Source: Bacteroidota bacterium
GTDB taxonomy: Bacteria; Bacteroidota; Bacteroidia; Cytophagales; Cyclobacteriaceae
Assembly: GCA_024280115.1 (NCBI GenBank)
Contig: JAJRQT010000153.1
Coordinates: forward strand, 1-61,076
Reading direction: 5' to 3'
Length of the DNA stretch: 61,076 nucleotides
In this document: positions 34,008-43,279 of the stretch, one piece after another
Position numbering within the stretch: position 1 is the first letter of the stretch
How the letters are laid out: each line of letters begins with the position of its first letter
The notes under the pieces: model-generated
Database searches by the model: none
What the model was told of the DNA's origin: nothing
Seen by the model: only the letters and a program-made list of their open reading frames with translations
Translations under genes and position numbers: made by a program

Positions 34008-35453
34008 TTACTTTCTCCAGTAGCTCGGTGTAAAAACAACTAAAAATGTTAATATCTCAAGCCTTCCAATAATCATAAGAAAAGACAACATTATCTTTCC
34101 CAAGACAGGAACGTGTGCGAAATTTCCCGCCGGTCCAACGGCTCCAATCCCTGGCCCAATGCCTCCCATTGCTGTCAATACGGAACCAAATGAGGTTTTA
34201 ATATCCAGACCTAGAAAAATCATAATAATTGAGCTGAAGAAAAAGGTGATCAAATATATAGTGATAAAACCCAATATAGAATTGTACTTTTCTTCGGTGA
34301 TAGAAGCTCCATTGATTTTAATTGGACTTATCGAATTTGGATGCAGCATCTTTTTTATAGCATTTGAGATACTCTTAAAAGCGATCACGTGCCTAATAAC
34401 TTTTATTCCACCCCCTGTCGAACCTACGCAAGCACCAACAAACATTAAACCGAATATTAGTCCCCAGGCAAAATCATCCCATTTCAGATAATCTGTAGTT
34501 GCAAATCCAGTTGCAGTTATTACTGAAACAACCTGGAAAAATGAATCTCTAAATGATTTTTCAAATGACATATCAGAATTGGCATACAAGTAAAATGCTA
34601 TGAGAGAACCAACTCCGATAATAATCAATAAATAGGCTTTTAATTCGGTATTTCTTATAACCTTCATAAAATCACCTTTTAAGAGGTAGTAGTGCAGCGT
34701 GAAATTTATTCCTGACAACAACATAAAAATTATTATAACATATTGGGCATAAGATGAGTAATGTCCCACACTATCATTTTTAGTTGAAAATCCACCAGTG
34801 GCTATGGTACCAAAAGCATGACAAAGGCTTTCATAAAAATTAATCCCGTCAACCATGAGCAGGACAACAAGAATTGCAGTGAGCATAAAATAGATCAGCC
34901 ACAGCCTTTTTGCGATATCGGTGGTACGCGGTTTAATTTTCTCTGGCATTATCCCAGATGATTCCATCTGAAAGAATTGATACCCTGCAATTTTCAACTT
35001 AGGCAGTATCGCTATTACCAAAACAATAATACCCATACCTCCCATCCAGTTCGTGAGACTTCTCCAATACAACATTGATTTTGGAAGAGCTTCAATATTA
35101 GTAAGAATAGATGAACCAGTTGTTGTAAAGCCAGAGACAGATTCAAAAAAGGCATCCACAAATGAAGGGATCGTTTGGGAAAGATAAAATGGTAAGCTCC
35201 CGACAATTCCCATTAATATCCATGTTAAGGATACAATCAAATAACCTTCATTAGTATGTAATTCTTCAGAGTGTTTTTTTGTCAGAATTAATATTGAGAT
35301 CCCAAGGGTAAAAGAGATGGATATTGATTCAATAAAAGGCGGTAACATCAATTTCTCATGGAAATAAAAAATCCATGGCAGCACAGTCATCATGAAAAAT
35401 GCTATCACCAATAAAATTTTCCCCAGTATATTAAAAATATACCTGTAATTCAT
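34008..35453 (-). CDS. trkH: TrkH-family potassium uptake channel subunit
   Basis: The 481-residue membrane protein has the four pore-loop repeats of Trk/Ktr channels, recognisable by the selectivity-filter stretches SGFTTTGSS, GTIATGGFS, ITATGFATT and MGGIGPGIG. The characteristic LPKSMLYWRSLTNWMGGMG follows the first. About ten membrane segments can be counted. It would move K+ (or Na+) inward. The usual cytoplasmic NAD-binding partner TrkA is not adjacent. It is monocistronic, preceded by the gap with MITE copy 2 and followed upstream by a 180-bp gap to the receptor operon. Confidence 0.92.
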   Translation of the reverse strand: MNYRYIFNILGKILLVIAFFMMTVLPWIFYFHEKLMLPPFIESISISFTLGISILILTKKHSEELHTNEGYLIVSLTWILMGIVGSLPFYLSQTIPSFVDAFFESVSGFTTTGSSILTNIEALPKSMLYWRSLTNWMGGMGIIVLVIAILPKLKIAGYQFFQMESSGIMPEKIKPRTTDIAKRLWLIYFMLTAILVVLLMVDGINFYESLCHAFGTIATGGFSTKNDSVGHYSSYAQYVIIIFMLLSGINFTLHYYLLKGDFMKVIRNTELKAYLLIIIGVGSLIAFYLYANSDMSFEKSFRDSFFQVVSVITATGFATTDYLKWDDFAWGLIFGLMFVGACVGSTGGGIKVIRHVIAFKSISNAIKKMLHPNSISPIKINGASITEEKYNSILGFITIYLITFFFSSIIMIFLGLDIKTSFGSVLTAMGGIGPGIGAVGPAGNFAHVPVLGKIMLSFLMIIGRLEILTFLVVFTPSYWRK

Positions 35454-35637
35454 AATTGATAATTAGGCAACAAAACAACAATTTCTTAAATCAATAATCC
35501 ATAAAATATTGATTTTTTATTCAAAGATTCAATCGGCTCACGGCAATGAAAATAATTGATGGGACAGGAAAAATCACTATTTCTCCAATATAAGTGACCT
35601 GAAATCATCTGATGGAAAGCATTGATGGATCAACAAC

Positions 35638-38154
35638 TCAAAAACTCACTCTGAACATAAAATTTGGCGTGAAACCCAGTGCGAATTGCTGAATGGTTTC
35701 CAGGTTGCCATTGTCATCCGCTTTATAATATATGTTCACAATATTTTGATTGTCGGAAATATTCCACAACGAGGCTCCAAATTCACCCCGGACGCGTTTA
35801 GAAATCTGAAACCAATATTTTGCAGAAAGATCAATTCGCAAATAATCATCTAATCGTGAGCCGTTTGGATTTTCATAAATAATATCTCCGTCTATAATTT
35901 CTGTCCCTATCGTATATGGTTTACCTGTCCGCCAATTCAGGCCCGCCGATAGCTGAAAATTTTTAGTCTGAAAACTGGTGCCGAAAGTAGTTGTATGCCT
36001 GATGTCCAGGTTATTCGGAAAAACCGGAGGAATAAATTCGGGGAAATCATATGTATTTTCAGAATAAGAATAGCTCAGCCAGGTTGTGAATTTTCCAATC
36101 CGCTGATTGATCAGGAAATCGAGCCCACTCACCTCATAAGAACCGCTTGAACGAACGTATTGAAATTGGTTCTGAAAACCCTGACTGGATGAAGTGATTC
36201 CATTTACCTGTTTGATGTAGCCTTCCAAACTAACCAGGAAGTTACCCTGTTGGTATCGCAATCCTGCTGAGATTTGTTTGCTCTCGACAATAGGAATGTC
36301 CTCTTCGTTGGCCAATACCCAGCGCCTTTTTTCCACACCAAGAAAATCATTTTGCAAATCGATGACCTGTGTAGTTGTCTGACTTTTCATTTCTCCAAGC
36401 ACTTCGAATGAAAAATGATTCAAAAATTTTTGGTTGAATGCCAATCGGGGTTCCAGGATTATACGATTAAACTTTTCGTAGTAATTACCGCGCAATCCAA
36501 GACGTAAATTTGTATTACCTGAAACTGAACTATAATTTCCTTCAGCAAATACAGCGTGGGTCCGAAGCACTTTTTTTATCAATCTCCGATAAATCGGATT
36601 GTTAATATCCACAAGATTTGTAATGCCAACCTCTGATAGCTGGTAGCCGGTAAATAGATCAAGCGTATTATTCAGGGCAACACGGGCATCGAGTTTCAAA
36701 CCTGTATCCAGTATTTTATTTTCCTGGATCAGGCGCTGATCATTCAGCACATCAAAGTTGATGGCTCCAAGTTCATAGCCAGAAAAATATAACTGGGCTG
36801 TAGTCACTAATTTATCACTCCAAAGACGACTGTAAACTATGCTTGAAGCCGTAGTTTGTTGTTCTAATCCACTGGTTTTTGATTCCAACTCACTATTTAC
36901 AAGTGCGCTTTCTTCGTAATTAATTGTATTAAATACCCTTAGAAAGCTTATCCTCAATTTATCTTTGCTTGAAATATCATACAGCAATTTTGCAGTAATA
37001 TCATAAAAGTTAAACTTTTCATTTGAGTCAACAAGTGTATCAGCAACGGGATCTGAGGAACTTGTCACATCTGTATTTCTGAAAATACGGTTAAAATACT
37101 GGTCATATGTTGGAGTATGAAATAGGTCTGAAATAGAACGGCGACTGGAAAGCTGCAAGCTCATCCTTTTAGTCAATGGGATTTTAAAAAACAGGTCAGC
37201 ATTGATCATATTGATCCCTGCTCCACCAGAAAAGTCCTGACTAACCAAATCATCGGTGCGAATATCTATGGTGCTGGAGACACCATCACTCAAGGCAGTT
37301 GTCGTGCCGTTTTTTATAAGCACCACCTCTTTTGTAATGTATGGATTAAATGCGGAAATCAGCCCAAAAAAATGACCTGTCTGATACATTTTAATTCCAT
37401 CCCAAAAAACCAGGTTCTGGTCATTAGTCCCTCCTCTCACATTGATATGCGAAACCGTTTCATTAATGCTTTGAATCCCCGGCAATGCCTGGATGGTCTG
37501 CAACACATCCGGATCAGTGAGCCCGGGCAGTATTCCCAATGTCCCGGCATCAATTTTAATCGAACCATCGGAATTGACGTCAATTCCTTTTGTAATGAAA
37601 TTGGAAACAATGACTTCCTGAAGTTTTGTTATTTTTTGTTTTAGGAAAATGTGGCTTGATGAATTTCTATCAAATTCTAGCACTGGTGTTCGAGATGATG
37701 TATATCCGAGAAAACGAACCAAAAGTGTGTCATTTAGAATAATATTTTTCAATTCGAAATATCCCTGATCATCGCTGATAGCAGCCCGGGTATTGGATTG
37801 TATCGTAGCGCCAACAATGTTTTTTCCGGTTTCGAAATCAATGACAAAACCGCTGACATCTATTCGTTTCAGTTCCCGTTTACTGATGGAAATAAACCGT
37901 TCATTCAAATTTTGAAAATTTAGCCCGGTTTGTGATTCCAGATAATTAATAGCTTCCTGAATTGTAAAAGTTTCGGATGGAGGAATAATTATTATCCCAT
38001 CAACATTTATATCTGCGTAGGAAAACGTGACCTCATATCTCTGCTCTAAATCAACTAAAATTGCTCGAAGTGAAAATTTTCCATTCGAATTCTGGGCATG
38101 AATGAAAATGCCATTAAATGTCAGGATTAGGATTAGTATGAGTCGTTTAATCAC
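35638..38154 (-). CDS. TonB-dependent receptor with STN and carboxypeptidase-like domains
   Basis: The 838-residue protein has a signal peptide (IFIHAQ), an N-terminal secretin/TonB STN domain (about 25-95), a CarboxypepD_reg-like domain (ISGFVID...VGATIQ...DDQGYFELKN), the plug (LPGLTDPDVLQTIQALPGI, NVRGGTNDQNLVFWDGIKMY) and a 22-strand-type barrel ending in MFRVSF, the usual aromatic terminus. STN-bearing receptors signal to FecR-type anti-sigma factors, and its start overlaps the FecR gene by 8 bp. No SusD gene follows, so uptake of a siderophore or other small ligand is as likely as a glycan. Confidence 0.9.
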   Translation of the reverse strand: MIKRLILILILTFNGIFIHAQNSNGKFSLRAILVDLEQRYEVTFSYADINVDGIIIIPPSETFTIQEAINYLESQTGLNFQNLNERFISISKRELKRIDVSGFVIDFETGKNIVGATIQSNTRAAISDDQGYFELKNIILNDTLLVRFLGYTSSRTPVLEFDRNSSSHIFLKQKITKLQEVIVSNFITKGIDVNSDGSIKIDAGTLGILPGLTDPDVLQTIQALPGIQSINETVSHINVRGGTNDQNLVFWDGIKMYQTGHFFGLISAFNPYITKEVVLIKNGTTTALSDGVSSTIDIRTDDLVSQDFSGGAGINMINADLFFKIPLTKRMSLQLSSRRSISDLFHTPTYDQYFNRIFRNTDVTSSSDPVADTLVDSNEKFNFYDITAKLLYDISSKDKLRISFLRVFNTINYEESALVNSELESKTSGLEQQTTASSIVYSRLWSDKLVTTAQLYFSGYELGAINFDVLNDQRLIQENKILDTGLKLDARVALNNTLDLFTGYQLSEVGITNLVDINNPIYRRLIKKVLRTHAVFAEGNYSSVSGNTNLRLGLRGNYYEKFNRIILEPRLAFNQKFLNHFSFEVLGEMKSQTTTQVIDLQNDFLGVEKRRWVLANEEDIPIVESKQISAGLRYQQGNFLVSLEGYIKQVNGITSSSQGFQNQFQYVRSSGSYEVSGLDFLINQRIGKFTTWLSYSYSENTYDFPEFIPPVFPNNLDIRHTTTFGTSFQTKNFQLSAGLNWRTGKPYTIGTEIIDGDIIYENPNGSRLDDYLRIDLSAKYWFQISKRVRGEFGASLWNISDNQNIVNIYYKADDNGNLETIQQFALGFTPNFMFRVSF

Positions 38155-39058
38155 CTTTCCCTGAGAGAATTATCTGATTTTCTTTTTCTATCTCAAATTT
38201 CAGGTTTAATGGTAATAATATTGCCTGAAGTGCCAGCGTCTGATTATTATGAATAAATTTTCCTGTAAATAATTGCCCTAAATCCACATCCCTTGTGATG
38301 ACTTTCACATCATATTGTCGTTCAAATTCCATGATCACCTGTGCAAAAGGAACACTTAGGAATGAACTCTCATTATTAATCCAACCCGGAGAAATATCTG
38401 TTAAATTTTCTCTTTTATCTTTTTTCCCATTAATTATTCTGAAGGCATGGCCAGGTGGCAACTGGGTGATTTCACCACTGCTTTGCACTTCTACCAATCC
38501 CTCAAAACAGACTACTTCGAAATAGTTGTCCCTGTTTTTCACATTAAATTGCGTCCCGAGTACACTCACTGTTCCTGAAGAAGTTACTACATCAAATTTT
38601 GAGCCTTTGGCCACCTTAAAAAATGCTTCCCCATTTAATTTCACCTTACGGTTAAAATTCCACAGTCGCGCTTTATATGAGATATTTGTAGCTGCATTCA
38701 GCATAATTTGAGATGAATCCGGTAAGTACAAATCATCCTTTTCTGCCACAAGAGTTTGCATTGATGTGCTCACATTCAGATAAAAATAGAAGGAAACCCC
38801 GATAAGGACGATTATTGCAGCAGCTACCCTAAATATTGGTTTCAACCATGGCATCCTGACAATCTTTCCTCGTCCGGATTTCATATCATTAATCCGTTCT
38901 AGTTCCTGCTCCACATTATAATCGGGAACTTTGAACGCCTGCACGGATTTATCTATCTTTTCCAATGATTTAAACTCCGGAGAAGCCTCAAATACCATTC
39001 TCTCTTCTTCACTCAATGTGCCCTCAAGCCATTTCTTTATGTAATATTCAATTTCCAT
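38147..39058 (-). CDS. FecR-type anti-sigma factor
   Basis: The 303-residue protein has a cytoplasmic N-terminal region (IKKWLEGTLSEEE), one membrane helix (about 73-91, VAAAIIVLIGVSFYFYL) and a periplasmic FecR domain: VTSSGTVSVLGTQFNVKNRDNYFEVVCFEGLVEV. The C-terminal DUF4974-like part (VPFAQVIMEFERQYDVKVI) contacts receptor STN domains. It relays the receptor state to the ECF sigma factor encoded upstream. A 530-bp gap separates it from that sigma gene, unusual for such a pair. It overlaps the receptor gene by 8 bp, so those two are coupled. Confidence 0.9.
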   Translation of the reverse strand: MEIEYYIKKWLEGTLSEEERMVFEASPEFKSLEKIDKSVQAFKVPDYNVEQELERINDMKSGRGKIVRMPWLKPIFRVAAAIIVLIGVSFYFYLNVSTSMQTLVAEKDDLYLPDSSQIMLNAATNISYKARLWNFNRKVKLNGEAFFKVAKGSKFDVVTSSGTVSVLGTQFNVKNRDNYFEVVCFEGLVEVQSSGEITQLPPGHAFRIINGKKDKRENLTDISPGWINNESSFLSVPFAQVIMEFERQYDVKVITRDVDLGQLFTGKFIHNNQTLALQAILLPLNLKFEIEKENQIILSGKGD

Positions 39059-39590
39059 AGGTATTTATTTCAATACTATAACAGATAAAGATTACTTTTT
39101 CCTACCGTATTTATAGAAATATTTTAAATTCTCTCACAAACATTTCATAAAAATTAATTTCCCAGTCAGTTCATATTTACTTTCTCAGTGGTAAAATCTT
39201 GAGCCCACTCCGAAAAGTAAAACACCCCTAAATCCCCTAAAGGGGACTTTTTGGAGTGGACTTAACATTTTGAACAATTTAACAATCGAATAATAGAATA
39301 TTGGAATCGCGAAAAAAAATTAAATCATACTTCAAAATTCGTCTTTCTAATGCTCTAATGTTCACTATTTATTTTGGTTCTACCACGAATATAATGGAAG
39401 ATTATAAAAATTGACCGAAGTCAGAAGACCGGAGACCGAAGTTGAAACGTGTAAAATATCCTAAATAAGATTAAGAAACATTATTAGTCGCTTATGCAAC
39501 TAACCTCTTCTTCCGACTCCTGACTTCGGTCTTCCGTCTCTTAAAACAAAGATTTCCATTAAAATAACAGAACCTTTATTTTGTGTGAAA
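39059..39590. other. 530-bp gap between sigma and anti-sigma genes, filled with repeats
   Basis: No supported gene. It contains a hairpin-like CCCCTAAATCCCCTAAAGGGG (about 39226-39246) and an imperfect inverted pair of GACCGAAGTCAGAAGACCGG-type sequence (39412-39440) with GACTTCGGTCTTCCGTCTC (39522-39540). These look like inserted short repeats that have pushed apart what is normally a tight sigma/anti-sigma pair. Confidence 0.55.
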
Positions 39591-40106
39591 TTAAATATCT
39601 CCCACCTGGTCTTTTAATTTTTTTAAAGCAGTATATATTCTTTTCTCAACCGCTTTGCGCGAAATCCCCAACATTTCTGCGATTTCTTTGTGCTTCTTCC
39701 CTTCAACTCGATTTAGCAAAAATGTAACCCGTTGCTCTTCAGTTAAACTTTCTATAGCTGACTGAAGTTTATCCATATATTCATTTTCCTCCATGATATA
39801 CTCAGGAGATTCTATGGTATGCTGCTTTGGTTTTTGCTGCGCATAAGTCAAAACAGTCTTTTTTTTCGAAAGCTCGTTGAGCATCTGATTGTTTGCGATT
39901 GTAAATAGAAAAGATCGAGCTTTTTCGAAAATGACTTTATGACAATTATCCCACAGTTTCAAAAAAGCTTCCTGTACTATATCTTTTGGATTATGTTCGG
40001 CTCCATATTTATAATATAAAAAGTCATGAAGATCTTTTGAATGTGTCCTGAAAAGTTCATTAAAAAGCTTCTCTTCACAAATATTATCAACCGTTCTCTC
40101 TTCCAT
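39591..40106 (-). CDS. ECF RNA polymerase sigma factor (FecI-like)
   Basis: The 171-residue protein has region 2 (LFNELFRTHSKDLHDFLYYKYG, DIVQEAFLKLWDN, ARSFLFTIANNQMLNEL) and region 4 (LTEEQRVTFLLNRVEGKKHKEIAEMLGISRKAVEKRI, split here only for reading), the standard ECF layout. The downstream FecR and receptor genes identify it as the transcription output of a cell-surface signalling pathway. It is divergent, with 105 bp between start codons, from an operon of acidic lipoproteins that may be one of its targets. Confidence 0.92.
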   Translation of the reverse strand: MEERTVDNICEEKLFNELFRTHSKDLHDFLYYKYGAEHNPKDIVQEAFLKLWDNCHKVIFEKARSFLFTIANNQMLNELSKKKTVLTYAQQKPKQHTIESPEYIMEENEYMDKLQSAIESLTEEQRVTFLLNRVEGKKHKEIAEMLGISRKAVEKRIYTALKKLKDQVGDI

Positions 40107-40211
40107 TCACGGGGCTATTTTGTCCAAAATTAAAAAAAAATTGATTCAGTGGTAGGAATTTTATGTGGTCACCTGTTTTATACCTGAAAATCAAAAATGA
40201 ATATAAATACG

Positions 40212-41642
40212 ATGAAAACAATATTCAATATAATAACCCCGCTTTTAATAATAAGTTTATTCTACTTCAGCGGTTGTCAGCAGGAAGTTACGGAAATTAT
40301 TGACCCGCCGGCAGGTGAGGTATTTACTCCTGTATCACCGATTGCCGACCTGGTGCAGCGCACATCGCTCAAAGACGGATCTTATGATAATATTATCGAT
40401 GGTTCAAGTTGCTCCTCATTGGTTCTACCTGTGACTGTTGTCGTAAATGGAATGAAAATCACCTTAGATTCCATTGATGATTTTTACAGGATTGAGCATA
40501 TCGTAGATAAGTTCGATGATGATGATGATCAAATTAAAATAATTTTCCCGGTCACAGTCATACTTTCTGACTATAGTGAATTGGTAATTACAAATGAAGA
40601 TGATTTTGAAGATTTAATAGATCAATGTACAGAAGATGGTGATGATGATGATATTGAATGTGTGGATTTTAAATTCCCTTTGAGCATATCCATTTATGAT
40701 TCAGATAATCAGTTATCCGATGTTGTTACTTTCGACAATGATAAAGAATTATACAAGTTCATACATGATCTGAAAAATACTGATTTTGCAAGCTTTAACT
40801 ACCCAATAACAGTAGTGTTGTCAGATAGTAGCGAAATGGTAATCAAGGATAACAATGAATTGGAGGACATTTTAAAAAATGCCATAGATGCCTGCGATGA
40901 GGACGATGACAATGACCACGATGAGGATGATGTAGATAATTCAGAATTGGTCAAGGTTATCATCGATGGCAATTGGATAATATCTTACTTCTTTAACGAT
41001 AATGATTCAATTAATGATTTTGCCGGATACGTGTTTACCTTTTTTGAAGATGGTTCAGCGGAAGCAAAAAAAGGTATGTCGATTATAAAAGGAAATTGGT
41101 ATGGAAATGGTGATGATGGCAAATTGAAACTGGAACTTGATTTCGGAGAAAAATCACCTTTTGATGAACTGCAAGAAGACTGGGTACTTATAGAATTTGA
41201 TGGCACAATCATCAAGCTAATGGATAAAAGTGGGGAACATGATTCAGAAAGTTATTTAACATTCGTGAGACCGACTGGTGACGAGGGAGGTGATGAAGCC
41301 CCGGCAATAGCTAAGGTTATGGTTGACGGACTCTGGATTGTAGCTAATTACATCGACTCCGGAGATGATGAAACTGCTCGCTTCAATGGATTTGAACTCG
41401 ATTTTTCTGCTGACAGTACAGTTACTGCTACCAAAAGCGATGATGTGCTCCCGGGAAATTGGTCAACTATTATAGATGATGGTGTAGATAAATTAGTCCT
41501 GGATTTTGGAGAGCATATGCCATTTAATAAGCTTAATGATGACTGGGATATTGTAGATGTAAAAGATGCCCGGATAGAATTAAAAGACGTAAGCGGTGGA
41601 GATGGAACAGTTGACAAATTGGTACTTGAGAAAAAACAGTAA
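40212..41642 (+). CDS. Asp-rich lipoprotein with repeated domains, unknown function
   Basis: The ATG at 40212 gives a clean lipoprotein signal (MKTIFNIITPLL..., lipobox YFSGC); an ATG at 40197 would add five residues. The 476-residue product has two parts. Residues about 60-220 repeat the motif F/LPVTVxxxx(S/D)ELVI...DDFxxLI three times. The second half repeats a lipocalin-like unit twice: VKVIIDGNWIISYFFND and AKVMVDGLWIVANYIDSG, each ending in a PF(D/N)xLxDDW segment. Runs of Asp (FDDDDDQ, EDGDDDD, DEDDDNDHDEDD) suggest calcium or metal binding. It faces away from the ECF sigma gene and is followed by a similarly acidic lipoprotein. Confidence 0.7.
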   Translation: MKTIFNIITPLLIISLFYFSGCQQEVTEIIDPPAGEVFTPVSPIADLVQRTSLKDGSYDNIIDGSSCSSLVLPVTVVVNGMKITLDSIDDFYRIEHIVDKFDDDDDQIKIIFPVTVILSDYSELVITNEDDFEDLIDQCTEDGDDDDIECVDFKFPLSISIYDSDNQLSDVVTFDNDKELYKFIHDLKNTDFASFNYPITVVLSDSSEMVIKDNNELEDILKNAIDACDEDDDNDHDEDDVDNSELVKVIIDGNWIISYFFNDNDSINDFAGYVFTFFEDGSAEAKKGMSIIKGNWYGNGDDGKLKLELDFGEKSPFDELQEDWVLIEFDGTIIKLMDKSGEHDSESYLTFVRPTGDEGGDEAPAIAKVMVDGLWIVANYIDSGDDETARFNGFELDFSADSTVTATKSDDVLPGNWSTIIDDGVDKLVLDFGEHMPFNKLNDDWDIVDVKDARIELKDVSGGDGTVDKLVLEKKQ

Positions 41643-41666
41643 ATAAATTAAACAGGTAAATAAATC

Positions 41667-42584
41667 ATGAATAAATTAAAACTTAAAAAAATGAAAAATC
41701 TAATGAAGTTAATATCTAAAAACACAATGGTAATCGCTTTGATGGGAATGGTGATGCTACTGGTAAGCTGCGGTGAAAGTGTCGATCCTGCAATGTCAGA
41801 CATAAAATTAGAAATGAGAGCTACCTCGCAACTATCAACAATTAATACAAATGCAAGGGTAGCCAATACCGGAATTGAATTTACTAAAGTATTGATTGGT
41901 GTTACTGAAATTGAGTTTGAATCAATGGGAGGAGACAATGATATGGATAACGATGATTCAGGAGACAATCATTCCAGTGATGGTTGGGACGACAATGGCT
42001 GGGATGATGACTCAGATGATTCTTCTGACGATCACAATGATGACAGCAACAATCACAACGATGATGAATATGAAATAGAATTTGAAGGACAATTTATTGT
42101 TGATCTTCTGAACGGAACAAGCAATCCGGATTTTGGAATGGCTGATATCGCACCTGGCATTTATAAAGAGTTGGAGGTCAGAGTCAGTCCAATCATGGAT
42201 GATGGAAATAGCATTTTTATACAATTTAATTATCAGGCAGACGGCAAGGATCCTGTGACCGTTGAATATACAAGCAACAGGGAAATTAAATTCGAAATAG
42301 AAAACAAATCCGGTATGCAGTTTGATGGAAATGCAATCAATCAAATACTGATATTATTCGATCTCGATAAGCTATTCGCAGGTGTAGATCTATCAATGGC
42401 TGTTACAGACAGCGATGGAGTTATCAGAATAAACAGCACTTCAAACACAAATCTGACGTCATCGCTATGGCGAAATTTAGACAATGCATTTGAAGCGGGA
42501 GAGGACCATGACGGCGATCATGATATTGATGATGATAATGATTCTGATGACGACCATTCTGATGATGATTCTGATGATGATTAA
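41667..42584 (+). CDS. Asp/His-rich lipoprotein, DUF4382-like
   Basis: The 305-residue product has a lipoprotein signal (lipobox MLLVSC). The folded part (about residues 42-72 and 130-255) follows the pattern of DUF4382-type domains: VANTGIEFTKVLIGVTEIEF, QFIVDLLNG, DIAPGIYKELEVRVSPI and NQILILFDLDKLF. It is interrupted by an Asp/Ser/His-rich insertion (DDDSDDSSDDHNDDSNNHND) and ends in another (DHDGDHDIDDDNDSDD...). Such DxD/H clusters could bind Zn or Ca. It begins 24 bp after the preceding acidic lipoprotein and is followed by a terminator, so the two form one operon. Confidence 0.65.
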   Translation: MNKLKLKKMKNLMKLISKNTMVIALMGMVMLLVSCGESVDPAMSDIKLEMRATSQLSTINTNARVANTGIEFTKVLIGVTEIEFESMGGDNDMDNDDSGDNHSSDGWDDNGWDDDSDDSSDDHNDDSNNHNDDEYEIEFEGQFIVDLLNGTSNPDFGMADIAPGIYKELEVRVSPIMDDGNSIFIQFNYQADGKDPVTVEYTSNREIKFEIENKSGMQFDGNAINQILILFDLDKLFAGVDLSMAVTDSDGVIRINSTSNTNLTSSLWRNLDNAFEAGEDHDGDHDIDDDNDSDDDHSDDDSDDD

Positions 42585-42615
42585 TTGATAATACTTTTTA
42601 GGTTAGGGTTGTGCT

Positions 42616-42655
42616 AAAAGGCGGTCACGTAAAAGGGCCGCCTTTTGATTTTTAA
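42616..42655 (+). terminator. Rho-independent terminator of the acidic lipoprotein operon
   Basis: AAAAGGCGG (42616-42624) and CCGCCTTTT (42638-42646) pair around a 13-base loop, followed by GATTTTT. Confidence 0.85.
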
Positions 42656-42659
42656 AATT

Positions 42660-43230
42660 AATTAACCTCCATAGATAAAAAAAGTGACTTGTATCCAAAG
42701 CCTGGACAAGCCAGTACCAAATAAGATTGATGGAGATTGATAAGTGGTTGATTTTTCAATCCTCTCAATCCCTTCAATCTTTATTCAATCTTTATTCAAT
42801 CTTATACCTTTTAAACGCTCCTTTTCCATGCTTTTGTCTGAACTATGGTCTGTATGATTTGGTGATTACATGATTTACTAATAGATAGGCTCTCGCAGGT
42901 TCTCTGAACCTGTGAGGAAAATGTGCATCGGAACGTATTCCGCTTGGCATTTGAATATGGATGCTTTATCGGATAATTCGATGCTGTGAGTACTTACTGC
43001 CAAATCTGGCGCAAGCCTATGACTTGTGCTTAAACAACGAACAGCAGAGTTTTCAACTCAGTATAAAACACAATCTACCTCTATTGGTGTAGTGTTGTTT
43101 GTTGTGACCAAAAAGCATTAAATATCCATGACTGTTGCGATATCCTTGTGGTCATACCCTAAAAATTCAGTAGTGAGATTATGTGGATAATTTCAAACCT
43201 AAACCTCAATTAGTTTTGTTCAACAAATGA
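42660..43230. other. 570-bp gap with short repeats; no supported gene
   Basis: It holds a triple direct repeat of CAATCTTTATT (about 42775-42805), and a hairpin-like pair ACAACGAACA (43034-43043) with TGTTGTTTGTTG (43093-43104) that could be another attC-like relic. GTTCAAC (43217-43223, fits RYYYAAC) ends the gap next to the cassette site. No open frame looks coding. Confidence 0.4.
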
Positions 43231-43279
43231 AAAATTTTAGTAAGATCTCCTGGACCCACTTAAATTTGATTCCATATTA
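43231..43279. repeat. Dispersed repeat copy 2: hairpin site 3' of an exported-protein gene
   Basis: See copy 1 at 931-979. Here the minus-strand reading after the gene is ACACAAT, then the conserved hairpin AAATTTAAGTGGGTCC-AGGA-GATCTTACTAAAATTT, then GTTGAAC (fits GTTRRRY). With these boxes the site is about 70 nt long and can fold end to end, as an attC site does. Confidence 0.75.

Noticed and set aside
34008..35453. TrkH/TrkA operon
   Set aside because: Only TrkH is present; neither side has a TrkA-type NAD-binding gene, so a two-gene operon cannot be claimed.
35638..38154. SusC of a polysaccharide utilisation locus
   Set aside because: No SusD gene is adjacent, the receptor has an STN domain and is coupled to FecR. 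The GH97 gene is about 15 kb away in another unit, so a PUL is not supported.
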